Shown here: piece by piece, positions 45,619-55,705 of the stretch | How positions within the stretch are numbered: the first letter of the stretch is position 1 | Layout: every line of letters starts with the position of its first letter | Assembly: GCF_003065605.1 (NCBI RefSeq) | Contig: NZ_CP026952.1 | Coordinates: 3,653,742 to 3,717,741 of the forward strand | DNA from: Aeromicrobium chenweiae | GTDB lineage: Bacteria > Actinomycetota > Actinomycetes > Propionibacteriales > Nocardioidaceae | Reading direction: 5' to 3' | Length of the DNA: 64,000 nucleotides | The notes under the pieces: generated by a model | The model's input: the letters and a program-made list of their open reading frames with translations, nothing else | Told to the model about the DNA's origin: nothing | Database searches by the model: none | Program-made: the position numbers and the translations under genes

Positions 45619-46445
45619 TGAACAAGGAGACGCACATCACACCGATGGTCGAAGAGGTGTCGACCCGGTCGGGCGCACACCTCTCGGTCGAGGGCGTGAC
45701 CGTGCAGTTCGGCGGGCTCACGGCACTGTCCGACGTGGGTTTCGAGGTGCGTCCCGGGCAGGTGCTCGGCGTCATCGGGCCCAACGGCGCCGGCAAGACC
45801 ACGCTGTTCAACGTCGTCTGCGGCTTCACCCGTCCGCAGCAGGGACGGCTCACGCTCGACGGGCAGGTGTTCCGCCCGGCGCCGCAGCGGCTGGTGCGCT
45901 CCGGCGTCTCGCGGAGCCTGCAGGGGCTGGGGCTGTTCCCCGGCCTCAGCGTCCTGGAGAACATCGTCGCGGGAGGGGGCAGCGCCGCCCGCACCGGATG
46001 GTGGTCGGGCCTGCTGGCGCTGCCGCGCACCGACCGCGACGAGCGGCGCCTGCACGAGCGCGCGGGCGCCCTGGTCGACGAGCTCGGCCTCGGCGCGTAC
46101 GCCCACGCCCAGCCCGGGACCCTGCCCTACGCGGTCAGCAAGCGGGTCGCCCTGGCCCGCGCGCTCGTGAGCGAGCCGCGACTGCTGCTGCTCGACGAGC
46201 CGGCCGGCGGTCTCGGCCACGACGAGGTCCTCGAGCTCGGCGAGCTCATCACGAGCCTGCCGTCCCGGGGTGCCGGGTGCTCGGTGATGCTGGTCGAGCA
46301 CCACGTCGACCTGGTCATGCAGGTGTGCGACGAGCTGGTCGTGCTCGACTTCGGCCGGGTCATCGCGACCGGCGTCCCCGAGGTCGTGCGTGAGGACCCC
46401 GCGGTCGCCGAGGCGTACCTCGGCGCCGAGGTGGACGCGTCATGA
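45618..46445 (+). CDS. livG: branched-chain amino acid-type ABC transporter ATPase, LivG-like
   Basis: The 275-residue ATPase has Walker A GPNGAGKTT, Walker B LLLLDEPAGGLGHDEV and the H-loop EHHVDLV. The expected signature segment reads YAVSKRVALARAL rather than LSGGQ-like, an unusual loss of the usual Ser-Gly-Gly. With LivF it energises uptake through LivHM. The ATG at 45618 lacks a ribosome site, in keeping with a leaderless message; ATG 45645 with AAGGAG 17 bases upstream is less likely. It is first of a five-gene operon with overlapping ends. Confidence 0.88.
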   Translation: MNKETHITPMVEEVSTRSGAHLSVEGVTVQFGGLTALSDVGFEVRPGQVLGVIGPNGAGKTTLFNVVCGFTRPQQGRLTLDGQVFRPAPQRLVRSGVSRSLQGLGLFPGLSVLENIVAGGGSAARTGWWSGLLALPRTDRDERRLHERAGALVDELGLGAYAHAQPGTLPYAVSKRVALARALVSEPRLLLLDEPAGGLGHDEVLELGELITSLPSRGAGCSVMLVEHHVDLVMQVCDELVVLDFGRVIATGVPEVVREDPAVAEAYLGAEVDAS

Positions 46446-47161
46446 CCGACTCCCTGCTCACCGTCGACGGCCTGACCGCCGGCTACGGCGGCGCGCCCGT
46501 GCTGCAGGGCGTCGACCTCGACGTCGCCGCCGGGACGATCGTCGCCGTGGTCGGCGCGAACGGCGCCGGCAAGACCACGCTCCTGCGTGCCCTGTGCGGC
46601 ACGATCCCCGTCACCGGCGGCACCGTCACCTGGGACGGCACCGAGCTGCGCGGCACCCGCACCGAGGACCTCGTCCGCCGCGGCATCGCGCACGTCCCCG
46701 AGGGGCGTGGCGTGATCACCGAGCTCACCGTCGAGGAGAACCTTCGCCTCGGGCACGTCTGGCGCAAGGACAAGGCCGACGGCCGGCGCGCGACCGACGA
46801 GGTCTACGCGATGTTCCCGCCGCTGGACCAGCGGCGGCGCAGCGCAGGTCACCAGCTCTCCGGCGGTGAGCGGCAGATGCTCGCGATCGGCCGCGCCCTC
46901 GTCGCCCGGCCCCGCCTGTTGATGCTCGACGAGCCCTCCTTGGGACTCGCACCCAAGGTCAGCGCCCAGATCATGGCGTTGCTGAAGCGCCGGTGCGACG
47001 AGACCGGCCTCACCGTCCTGCTCGTCGAGCAGAACGTCCGCAGCGCGATGTCGATCGCCGACCACGGCGTGGTGCTGTCCCTCGGCCGGGTCGTCGCGAG
47101 CGACTCGGCGGACCGGATCGCCGCCGACGACGACCTCCGACACGCCTACCTGGGGTTCTGA
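46442..47161 (+). CDS. livF: branched-chain amino acid-type ABC transporter ATPase, LivF-like
   Basis: The 239-residue ATPase has Walker A GANGAGKTT, a normal signature LSGGERQM, Walker B LLMLDEPSLGLAP and LLVEQNVRSAM, the LivF pattern. It forms the ATPase heterodimer with LivG. Its ATG overlaps the livG stop (ATGA). Confidence 0.93.
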   Translation: MTDSLLTVDGLTAGYGGAPVLQGVDLDVAAGTIVAVVGANGAGKTTLLRALCGTIPVTGGTVTWDGTELRGTRTEDLVRRGIAHVPEGRGVITELTVEENLRLGHVWRKDKADGRRATDEVYAMFPPLDQRRRSAGHQLSGGERQMLAIGRALVARPRLLMLDEPSLGLAPKVSAQIMALLKRRCDETGLTVLLVEQNVRSAMSIADHGVVLSLGRVVASDSADRIAADDDLRHAYLGF

Positions 47162-47162
47162 C

Positions 47163-48043
47163 ATGGATCGCTTCATCTTCCTCACCGTCGACGGCCTGGC
47201 CCGCGGCGCGGTCTTCGCGGCGTTCGCACTCGCCCTGGTGCTGATCTGGCGCGGTGCCCGGCTCGTCAACTTCTCGCAGGGCGCCATGGCCGCCGCCACC
47301 ACGTACATCGCGTACAGCGTCACGACGGCCACCGGCTCGTACTGGCTGGGCCTCGCCGCGGCGATCCTCGGCGGCCTGGTGATCGGCGCGGGGGCCGAGC
47401 GCCTGGTCATGCGGTTCGTGGACGCGCGGCAGCCGCTGAACGCGGTCATCGTCGCCCTCGGGCTCGTGCTGGTGATCCAGGCGGTGCTCGGCATCGTCTA
47501 CGGCAGCGAGTACCGCCCGATGAAGGTGCCGTTCAGCCGCACCCCGTTGAGCATCGGCGACCAGGCCCTGCTGTCGCCGTACGACCTGTTCGTGTTCGGC
47601 ACGGTCGTGGTGGTCATGATCGGGCTCGGGTGGGCGTTCACCCGCACCGATCTCGGCCTGACGATGCGCGCCGCGGCGTTCGCGCCGGACATGGCGCGGC
47701 TGCTCGGGGTCAACGTCGGACGGATGCTCACGCTCAGCTGGGGACTCGCGGGCGCGGTCGGCGGGCTCGCGGCGCTGCTCGTGGTGCCGACCGAGCTCGG
47801 CGCGCACCCGCACGCGACGGACCTGGTGTTCGTCTACGCCTTCACCGCCGCGCGGTGGTCGGCGGCCTGGACAGCCCGGTCGGCGCGGTCGTCGGCGGGC
47901 TCGGCGTCGGCCTCGTCCTGTCGTACGTCAGCGGCTACTCCGGCAGCGACATCTCCGCTGTCGTCATCCTCGGCGTCCTGATCGGCGTGCTCCTGCTGAG
48001 ACCGTCCGGACTGTTCGGCCACACCTCGGCCCGGATGGTGTGA
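47163..48043 (+). CDS. livH: branched-chain amino acid-type ABC permease, LivH-like, frameshifted
   Basis: The LivH permease reads normally from MDRFIFLTVDGLARGAVFAAFALALVLIWRG through EAA-like GLTMRAAAFAPDMARLLGVNV to VFVYAFTAA. There the frame is lost near 47850-47858. The rest continues in another frame as VVGGLDSPVGAVVGGLGVGLVLSYVSGYSG, ending RPSGLFGHTSARMV. Adding one base restores 293 residues, the family length. The rest of the operon is intact, so a sequencing indel at the short GG run is more likely than true inactivation, but only read data can tell. Confidence 0.88.
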
Positions 48044-49149
48044 CGATGACCTTTTTCTCCCGCCACACGCTGGCCCGCCACCTCCTGCTCCTGCTCGCCG
48101 CGGGCGCCGGGGTCGTCGCGCTGACGTACGGTCTCTCCCCCTACCGCAACTACCAGCTCGCGACGATGGCCGCGTACCTGTGCGCCACCGCGGGGCTCAC
48201 CGTGCTCGTCGGGCTCTCCGGCCAGCTGTCCCTCGGCCACGGCGCGCTGATGGCCGTCGGCGCGTACGCCTGCGCACTCAGCTCGGCCGAGCTCGGCGAC
48301 CGCGGCACGACCGGTCCTCTGCTCCTGCTCGTGCCCCTGGCCGCCGCGGTGCTGGCCGCGGCCGTCGTCGGCGGCGTCGTGGGACTCGCGGGGGCCCGCC
48401 TGCACGGTCCGTACCTCGCGGGGCTGACCCTGACCCTGACGATCGTGGTGCCGGCCATCACCACGACGTTCGCGAGCCGGCTCGGCGGCGACCAGGGACT
48501 GTCCGTCCTGGTCGAGCCCGCCCCCGCGGGCCTCGGCGCGACGTTCCCGCTCGAGCGGTGGCAGGCGTGGATCGCGTGCGGCGCCGCCCTGCTCACGGTG
48601 TTCCTGCTGGCCAACCTCGTCCACGGCCGGTTCGGTCGCGAGATGCGGGCGGTGCGCGACGACGAGGTGGCCGCCCGGCTGGCCGGGATCGACGTCGGCC
48701 GCACCAAGGTCGTCGTCTTCGTGGTCAGCGCCGCGACCGCCGGGCTCGGCGGAGGCATCCTGGCGGTCCTGACGCAGGCCGTCTCTCCCGGCGCGTTCTC
48801 GCTCGCGTTCAGCCTGTTCCTGCTGATGGCGGTCGTCATCGGCGGGATCGGCCACCTCGCCGGCGCGGTGTGGGGCGCACTGCTCCTCGTCGCCCTGCCG
48901 GAGCTCACGGGCTCGGTCGCCGACCGGATCGACGCGTCGCCCGCGCTCGCGGAGCGGCTCGACGGCAACCTGTCGCTGCTCGTCTTCGGGCTGGTCCTCG
49001 TCCTCGTGACGATCGTCTTCCCCCGCGGCATCCACGGCCTGGTCAGCACGGCGTACCGACGCCGGCGCCCCCGCACCCCAGACACCCTCCCCGGCAGCAC
49101 CGCAGCACGTCCATCCATCCCCACCAGTACGGAGTCCATCGATGCCTAG
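48040..49149 (+). CDS. livM: branched-chain amino acid-type ABC permease, LivM-like
   Basis: The 369-residue permease has the LivM pattern: NYQLATMAAYLCATAGLTVLVGLSGQLSLGHGALMAVGAYA, RLHGPYLAGLTLTLTIVVPAI, and the coupling loop MRAVRDDEVAARLAGIDVGRTKV. It pairs with LivH in the membrane. GTG 48040 overlaps the livH stop (GTGA); ATG 48046 is an alternative. The C-terminal tail is unusually Thr/Pro/Arg-rich. Confidence 0.92.
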   Translation: MTMTFFSRHTLARHLLLLLAAGAGVVALTYGLSPYRNYQLATMAAYLCATAGLTVLVGLSGQLSLGHGALMAVGAYACALSSAELGDRGTTGPLLLLVPLAAAVLAAAVVGGVVGLAGARLHGPYLAGLTLTLTIVVPAITTTFASRLGGDQGLSVLVEPAPAGLGATFPLERWQAWIACGAALLTVFLLANLVHGRFGREMRAVRDDEVAARLAGIDVGRTKVVVFVVSAATAGLGGGILAVLTQAVSPGAFSLAFSLFLLMAVVIGGIGHLAGAVWGALLLVALPELTGSVADRIDASPALAERLDGNLSLLVFGLVLVLVTIVFPRGIHGLVSTAYRRRRPRTPDTLPGSTAARPSIPTSTESIDA

Positions 49150-50434
49150 CTCACTGCCCCGTCTCCGGCGATCGGTCACCGCGATCGCCTCCCTCGGCCT
49201 GATCGGGACGCTCGCCGCCTGCGGAGGAGGCGACAGCGACTCCTCCGGGTCCGCTCCCGGCGTCACCGACACGTCGATCGTGGTCGGCACCCATCACCCG
49301 CTCACCGGTCCGGCCGCCGCGGGCTACTCCACGATCTCGCCGGCGACCAAGGCGTACTTCGACTACGTCAACGACAACGGCGGCGTCCACGGCCGCACGA
49401 TCAAGTACCTCGTCGAGGACGACGGCTACAACCCGGCCAACACGCAGACGGTCGTGCGCGAGCTGGTGCTGAAGGACAAGGTCTTCGCGATCGTCAACGG
49501 CCTCGGCACCCCCACCCACACGGGCGTGCTCGACTTCCTCAAGACCAACAAGGTGCCCGACCTGTTCGTGGCGTCGGGCAGCCGCAGCTGGAACCAGGCG
49601 GAGAAGTACCCGACCACGTACGGCTTCCAGGCCGACTACACGACCGAGACCAAGGTCCAGGCGACGTACATCAAGGAGAACCTGGCCGGCAAGAAAATCT
49701 GCTTCCTCGGCCAGGACGACGACTTCGGCGAGGACGCCCTGATGGGCCTGACCCAGGTCCTCGGCGACGACGGCGTGGCCGAGCGGCAGAAGTACGTCAC
49801 CAGCAACACCAACCTGGCCCCGCAGATCGGCAAGCTCAAGGCCGCCGGGTGCGAGGTCGTCTCGCTGGCCACCGTGCCGGGCTTCACCGCGCTCGCGGTC
49901 GGCACCGCGGCACGCCTGAAGTTCCAGCCGCAGTGGATCAGCACGTCGGTCGGTGCCGACTACGCGACGCTGAGCGCCGCACTCGGCGAGGCGGCCCCGC
50001 TGCTCGAGGGCTTCCTCAGCACGAACTACCTGCCGTCGGCGTTCGACGAGTCCGATCCCTGGATCACGCTGTTCCGCAAGATCAACAAGGAGCACAACGG
50101 CGACAAGCCGTTCACCGGCAACACCGTCTACGGCATGACGGTCGGCTACCTGTTCGTCCAGGCGCTGCAGGAGACCGGCAAGGACCTGACCCGCGAGGGC
50201 CTGCTCGAGACGATCGAGTCCGGCGCCCTCGACGGCCCGGGCCTCACGTCCCCGCGCTTCTCCAAGGACGACCACGCCGGCTACGGCGGTGCCCAGATGG
50301 CGAAGGTCACCGGGGACTCGCAGGACTACTTCGGTCCGGTCTACGCGACGGACGACGAGGCCGGCACGGAGGTCACGGTCTTCGACGGCACGGCGACCGC
50401 TCCGCCCGCCGACGGCATCCCCACCGCGAAGTAG
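49142..50434 (+). CDS. livK: branched-chain amino acid-type ABC solute-binding lipoprotein
   Basis: The 430-residue protein has a lipoprotein signal with lipobox TLAAC. It also has the periplasmic-binding fold type 1 of LivJ/LivK: SIVVGTHHPLTGPAAAGY, IKYLVEDDGYNPANTQTVVRELVLKDKVFAIVNGLGT, KICFLGQDDDFGEDALMG. It captures the solute outside the membrane. Homologues bind amino acids, amides, aromatic acids or other small carboxylates, and the TetR pair hints at an inducible, non-standard substrate (inference). It completes the five-component transporter. Confidence 0.92.
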   Translation: MPSSLPRLRRSVTAIASLGLIGTLAACGGGDSDSSGSAPGVTDTSIVVGTHHPLTGPAAAGYSTISPATKAYFDYVNDNGGVHGRTIKYLVEDDGYNPANTQTVVRELVLKDKVFAIVNGLGTPTHTGVLDFLKTNKVPDLFVASGSRSWNQAEKYPTTYGFQADYTTETKVQATYIKENLAGKKICFLGQDDDFGEDALMGLTQVLGDDGVAERQKYVTSNTNLAPQIGKLKAAGCEVVSLATVPGFTALAVGTAARLKFQPQWISTSVGADYATLSAALGEAAPLLEGFLSTNYLPSAFDESDPWITLFRKINKEHNGDKPFTGNTVYGMTVGYLFVQALQETGKDLTREGLLETIESGALDGPGLTSPRFSKDDHAGYGGAQMAKVTGDSQDYFGPVYATDDEAGTEVTVFDGTATAPPADGIPTAK

Positions 50435-51868
50435 TCAGTCGCGGGCAGCCCAGAAGGCCCGGAGGGCCTCGGTGGCGTCGGCTTCGCTCATCGGACCGCG
50501 ATCCATGCGCAGGTCCAGGAGGAAGCGGTACGCCTCACCGACCTCCGGGCCCGGCGGGATGCCCAGGATCGACATGATCTGGCCCCCGTCGAGGTCCGGG
50601 CGGATCGACCCGAGCTCCTCCTGCTCGGCGAGCACCGCGATGCGCCGCTCGAGCTCGTCGTAGGTGCGCTGCAGCCGCAGGGCCTTCTTCTGGTTGCGGG
50701 TCGTGCAGTCCGCCCGGGTGAGGATGTGCAGCCGCTCGAGCTGGTCGCCGGCGTCGCGGACGTACCGGCGCACGGCCGCGTCGGTCCACTCGCCGGAGCC
50801 GTACCCGTGGAAGCGCAGGTGCAGCTCGACCAGCTGGGCGACGTGGTCGATCATCTCGTTGCTGTAGCGCAGGGCGCGCATGCGCTTGCGCACCATCTTG
50901 GCCCCGACGACGTCGTGGTGGTGGAACGTGACCGTGCCACCGTCCTGGAACCGGCGGGTCCGCGGCTTGCCGATGTCGTGGAGCAGGGCGGCCAGCCGGA
51001 TCGTCAGGTCGGGCGCGTGCTCGAGACGTCCTTCCAGGGCGATGGCCTGCTCGAGCACGGTCAGCGAGTGCTCGTAGACGTCCTTGTGACGGTGGTGCTC
51101 GTCCCGCTCCAGGATCAGCGCGGGCAGCTCCGGCAGCATCTGCGCCGCCAGGCCCGTGCCGACGAGCAGGCGCAGGCCGGCGACCGGGTGATCGCTCAGC
51201 AGGAGCTTGTTGAGCTCGTCGCGGATCCGCTCGGCCGACACGATCTCCAGCCGGCCCGCCATCGCGGTCATCGCGGCCTCGACGTCGGGCGACGCGGTGA
51301 AGCCGAGCTGGGCGACGAACCGGGCCGCCCGCATCATCCGCAGCGGGTCGTCGCTGAACGACTGCTCGGGGGTCACGGGCGTGCGAAGGATTTTCTTCTC
51401 GATGTCGTCGAGGCCGCCGAACAGGTCGACGAACTCGCGGGACGGCAGCCGGATCGCCATCGCGTTGACCGCGAAGTCGCGCCGGGCGAGGTCGCCGTCG
51501 AGGGTGTCGCCGAAGCGGACCTCGGGCTTGCGGGACGACGTGTCGTACTCGTCGCTGCGGTACGTCGTGATCTCGAGCTGGTGGTCGCCCTTGCGGACGC
51601 CCAGCGTGCCGAACTCGCGGCCGATGTCCCAGACCGCGTCGGCCCAGCCGGCCACGATCGTCTCGATCTGCTCCGGACGGGCGGACGTCGTGAAGTCCCA
51701 GTCGTTGCCGGGTCGTCCCAGCACGGCGTCCCGGACCGGCCCGCCGACGATCGCGAGCTCGTGGCCGGCGGACTCGAACAGCTCGCCGATCTCGGCCAGG
51801 AACGGATTGGCATCGAGCTCGGCGTCGATCCTGGCCTGACGGTCGGGGGTCAGCGGGGACGTGGGCAC
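50435..51868 (-). CDS. cca: CCA tRNA nucleotidyltransferase
   Basis: The 477-residue enzyme has the class II nucleotidyltransferase head GGPVRDAVLGRPGNDWDF with catalytic acidic pair. RRDFAVNAMAIRL and PLRMMRAARFVAQLG follow, then an HD domain (LTIRLAALLHDIGKPRT). It adds or repairs the tRNA 3'-CCA end. The position upstream of a DUF6049 gene and murJ, read in the opposite direction, matches the conserved actinobacterial origin-proximal order. Confidence 0.93.
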   Translation of the reverse strand: MPTSPLTPDRQARIDAELDANPFLAEIGELFESAGHELAIVGGPVRDAVLGRPGNDWDFTTSARPEQIETIVAGWADAVWDIGREFGTLGVRKGDHQLEITTYRSDEYDTSSRKPEVRFGDTLDGDLARRDFAVNAMAIRLPSREFVDLFGGLDDIEKKILRTPVTPEQSFSDDPLRMMRAARFVAQLGFTASPDVEAAMTAMAGRLEIVSAERIRDELNKLLLSDHPVAGLRLLVGTGLAAQMLPELPALILERDEHHRHKDVYEHSLTVLEQAIALEGRLEHAPDLTIRLAALLHDIGKPRTRRFQDGGTVTFHHHDVVGAKMVRKRMRALRYSNEMIDHVAQLVELHLRFHGYGSGEWTDAAVRRYVRDAGDQLERLHILTRADCTTRNQKKALRLQRTYDELERRIAVLAEQEELGSIRPDLDGGQIMSILGIPPGPEVGEAYRFLLDLRMDRGPMSEADATEALRAFWAARD

Positions 51869-51935
51869 GGGGACATACTCTATCGGCCAGACCTGCGTCC
51901 CCGTCCGCTGCGGGACGGACGTCTAGCATGTTCGG

Positions 51936-54001
51936 GTGAGCAGCCCCCGTCGCACGATCCTTGTCGCGCTGCTCGTGACGATCCTCGGTGCACTGCTGGC
52001 ACCGGTCGTCCCGGCGGTCGCGGCCGACGAGGAGCCCGACCTCCGCGTCTCGATCCGCTCGCTGAGCCCCACTCGGCTGACCAGCGGCGCCGACGTCACT
52101 ATGACCGGCACCGTCACCAACCGTGACGACCACGTGTGGAAGGCCGCCCAGGCGTACCTCGTGATCCCGGCGTCCCCGTTCACCACGCGCGCCCAGGTCG
52201 ACCAGGCGATGGCCGACCGGCGGGCGTACACCGGGGTCCGCATCGTCGAGACCGGGTCGTTCGCGGAGCTGGGTGACCTCGCCCCGTCCGAGACCAAGCG
52301 GTTCCGCATCAAGGTGCCGTACAAGCAGCTCGGCATCACCGGCGCCGAGGGCGTGTACCCCGTGGGTGTCCAGGTCCTCGCGACCGACATGGACGGCTCC
52401 CGCAGCCCGGCGGCCCTCGGTGGGGCCACCACGTTGCTGCCGCTCATCTCCTCGGACCGCGAGGCGGTCCCGACCTCGGTCCTGTGGCCGTTCCTCATGC
52501 CCGACACCAAGACCGTCGACGGCACGTATGCCCGTCCCGACCGGCTCCTGCGCTCGGTCAGCCCGGGCGGTCAGCTGCGGAACCTGCTCGACCTGGCGTC
52601 GAGCTCCCCGGGCGAGGGGGGCACGGCGCTCGTCGACCCGGCCCTGCTGGTCGGCGTCGACGACCTGGCCAACGGTCGGCACCTCCCGGAGGAGCTCGAG
52701 CTCACCGAGCAGCAGCGTGCGCCGGCTGCGGCGTTCCTGGCGGACCTGCTCACGTACGCCCGCACGCACACCGCCTGGGTCCTGGGCTACGACCGGCCCG
52801 ACGTGCTGGCGCTGGCGGAGAACCCGGACCTGCGCGAGCCGCTGCAGCGCGCGATCGATCGGGCGACGGACACCGTGCTCGCGAAGTACCAGCTCAGCGG
52901 CCGCCGGGTGTCCTGGCCCACACGTGACGGCGTGACGAGCGGACTGCTCAGCAGCCAGCGCGGCACCGGCGACAGCCCTGTCATCGTGACGTCGGCGGCG
53001 CTGCCGGACTGGGAGCCGCGGCTCGGGTCGCTCGTGCGGTACACCTCCTCACGGGGTCCGCTGCCGCTGCTCGTCAACGACGTCAAGGACACCGACGCGG
53101 ACGGTCCCGAGACGGTCGTCGGCCTGCGCCAGCGCGTCCTGAGCGACGCCGCCCTGGCGGTGCTGGAGCGGGCGATCGACCCGGAGTCCCGCGCCGACTC
53201 GTTCACGCTGGTCGACCCGCAGTGGAACCCCGGTGCGCGCTGGTCGACCGGCCGGCTGGACGCGGCGTTCACCGTCCCGTTCACCCGCGGCGCGAGCCTC
53301 GACTCCCTCCTGACCCGTCGCCTCGCGTCCTACGACGGCAAGGTCCCCAGCAGCGCCAAGGCACGGCCGCTGTCCCGCACCCAGCTGCTCCGGGCGACCG
53401 AGATCGTCAAGCAGGGCGCGACCCTGAGCTCGGTCATCTCCCAGTCCGAGAGCGTGGACGACACGCTCGCGCGAGAGGTCGCCTCGGTGCTCGCGGTCCG
53501 GTGGCGACTCGACCGGCCCGGCGGTCTCGCCCTCGCCGCGAGCTATGCGCAGCGCATCGGGGCCGAGCTGGACAAGATCTCGATCGAGGCGCCCCCTCGG
53601 TCACGCTCTCCAGCTCCAAGGGCGGCTTCCCGCTCACGATCCGCAACGACACCGACGAGGCGATCCGGATCGGGGTCGACCTCGACTCCAGCAACCCGGC
53701 TCTCACGATCCCCGCCCTGGACGCCGTCGACGTGGCGGCCGGGGAACGGCGGACCATCACGGTGCAGGTCGACCTCGGCCGTCAGCGGACGACGTTCCTC
53801 ACCGCACACCTCGTGACGGCGGACGGCACGGACGTCGGCTCGCCCACGACCTTCAAGGTCCGCTCGAGCAGCATCGGCACGGTGCTGTGGGTCGCGATGG
53901 GCCTGGCCGCGCTGTTCGTGCTCGCGAGCCTCGTGCGTCGCTTCCACCGCCGGCGGCGGACCGCCTCGTCCACCCCGCAGACCGAGGACGACGATGACTG
54001 A
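51936..54001 (+). CDS. DUF6049-type secreted/membrane protein, frameshifted
   Basis: The protein would have 688 residues. It has a signal peptide (ILVALLVTILGALLAPVVPAVAA), a long extracellular region with a beta domain (RVSIRSLSPTRLTSGADVTMTGTVTNRD), a predicted barrel-like middle, a C-terminal beta domain (VTLSSSKGGFPLTIRNDTDEAIRIGV), one membrane helix (VLWVAMGLAALFVLASLV) and an acidic tail. It corresponds in position to Rv3909 of mycobacteria; the function is unknown, probably linked to envelope growth with MurJ. The frame breaks at 53592-53596, where five C replace six. Its stop overlaps the murJ start. Confidence 0.82.
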
Positions 54002-55628
54002 GCAGACCGTCGCCAGGGCCAGCGCCTGGATGGCGCTCGGCACGATCATCTCGCGCGTCACCGGCTTCGGCCGACTGATCCTGCTGGCCGCGGTCATCGG
54101 CGTCTCGCTCAACGGCGACATCTTCGAGGCCGCCAACACGATTCCCAACGCGCTCTACATCCTCGTCGCCGGCGGCATCTTCAACGTTGTCCTGGTGCCC
54201 CAGCTCGTCCGCGCGATGAAGAACGACCCGGACGGCGGTGACGCGTACGCCAACCGGGTCATCACGCTGGGCGTCGTGGTGCTCGGCATCGCGACGGTGG
54301 TGCTGACGCTGGCGACACCCGCGCTGCTGCACCTGGTGTTCGAGGACGACATGTTCAGCCCGCGGCTGCAGGCCCAACGGGAGTCCGCCGAGCTCTTGAT
54401 GATGCTCTGCATGCCGCAGGTGTTCTTCTACGGCGTGTTCGTCCTCGTGGGGCAGGTCCTCAACGCGAGGCGGCGGTTCGGGCCGATGATGTGGGCGCCC
54501 ATCGCGAACAACGTCGTCGCGTGCGCCGTCATCCTGGCGTACTACGTCATCTTCGGCGCGAGCAACGGTGGCGACGGGTTCACGACGACCGAGGCGCTCC
54601 TGCTGGGCATCGGCTCGACCGTCGCGATCGCCCTGCAGGCCCTGCTGCTGCTCCCGTACCTGCGCGGCGTGGGCTTCCGCTACCGGCCGCGCTTCGACTT
54701 CCGCGGCGTCGGTCTGGGGCACACGTTCCGCCTCGGCGTCTGGACGCTGCTGTTCATCCTGGTCAATCAGATCGCGTACTTCGCGATCACCCGCCTCGCG
54801 ACCGGCGCCAACGTCGAGGGCATCGCCGACGGCAAGCCCGCCGCCGGCCTCGCGGTGTACGGCATCGGCTTCCTCGTCAGCCAGCTGCCTCATGGCGTCA
54901 TCACGGTGTCGCTCGCGACCGCGATCATCCCGACCCTCGCCGCGCTGGCCAACGAGGGGCGCTACGACCGGTTCCGGCTGGAGCTCGGTCGGACCGTCCG
55001 CATGGCGCTGGTCATCATCGTGCCCATCGCGGTGGCCGTGGCGTGCCTCGGGCAGCCCGCCGCGGCCGTCGCGGGCGCGATCGGCTCGCTGGGCGGCAAC
55101 ACCATGGCGATCGGCCAGACGATCTCGGCGTTCTCGGTGGCCATGATCGCCTTCACGGTGCACTACCTGATGCTCCGCGGCTTCTACGCCAACGAGGACA
55201 CCCGCACGCCGTTCTTCATCCAGCTGGTGATCTCGGTCGTCAACATCGTCTCGGCACTGGTGCTGACGTCGCTGGTCGAGCCGTACCGCGTCGCGACGAT
55301 GCTCGCGCTGTCGTACGGGATCGCGTACGTCGTCGGGTCGATCCTGTCGGTCACCCTGCTGGCGCGCACGGCCGGATCGCTCTACGACCGCGAGATGGTG
55401 CTGTTCGTCCGCCGGCTCGTCGTGGCCGTCGCGCTGGCGGCGTTCGTCACCCTCGGCGTCGCCCGCGGCCTCGACGTCGCGGGGCTGGAGCCCGGCCGTG
55501 CGGTGGGCGGCCTGGTCACCACCGTCGTGGCCGGTCTGGCCGGCGCCGTGACGTACGTGGCGGCCGCACGGGTCGTCGGCATGACGCAGCTGACCCACCT
55601 GGTCACCTCGCTCCCGCGCCGCGGCTGA
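53994..55628 (+). CDS. murJ: lipid II flippase MurJ
   Basis: The 544-residue membrane protein matches MurJ/MviN: ASAWMALGTIISRVTGFGRLILLAAVIG, NIFEAANTIPN-like NGDIFEAANTIPNALYILVAGGIFN, and FGPMMWAPIANNVVACAVIL. A further motif is YGIGFLVSQLPHGVITVSLATAIIPTLA. About 14 helices are predicted. It flips lipid II to the outer face for peptidoglycan polymerisation. In mycobacteria MurJ carries C-terminal pseudokinase and extracellular domains; here those are a separate downstream protein. The ATG overlaps the preceding stop. Confidence 0.94.
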   Translation: MTEQTVARASAWMALGTIISRVTGFGRLILLAAVIGVSLNGDIFEAANTIPNALYILVAGGIFNVVLVPQLVRAMKNDPDGGDAYANRVITLGVVVLGIATVVLTLATPALLHLVFEDDMFSPRLQAQRESAELLMMLCMPQVFFYGVFVLVGQVLNARRRFGPMMWAPIANNVVACAVILAYYVIFGASNGGDGFTTTEALLLGIGSTVAIALQALLLLPYLRGVGFRYRPRFDFRGVGLGHTFRLGVWTLLFILVNQIAYFAITRLATGANVEGIADGKPAAGLAVYGIGFLVSQLPHGVITVSLATAIIPTLAALANEGRYDRFRLELGRTVRMALVIIVPIAVAVACLGQPAAAVAGAIGSLGGNTMAIGQTISAFSVAMIAFTVHYLMLRGFYANEDTRTPFFIQLVISVVNIVSALVLTSLVEPYRVATMLALSYGIAYVVGSILSVTLLARTAGSLYDREMVLFVRRLVVAVALAAFVTLGVARGLDVAGLEPGRAVGGLVTTVVAGLAGAVTYVAAARVVGMTQLTHLVTSLPRRG

Positions 55629-55705
55629 CACCCGAGCCGCGCGGACCCGCGCCCACTAGCATGGTCGGCAGCACGGACCGGGGTGCTGGACAAGGGGCGC
55701 GGGTG

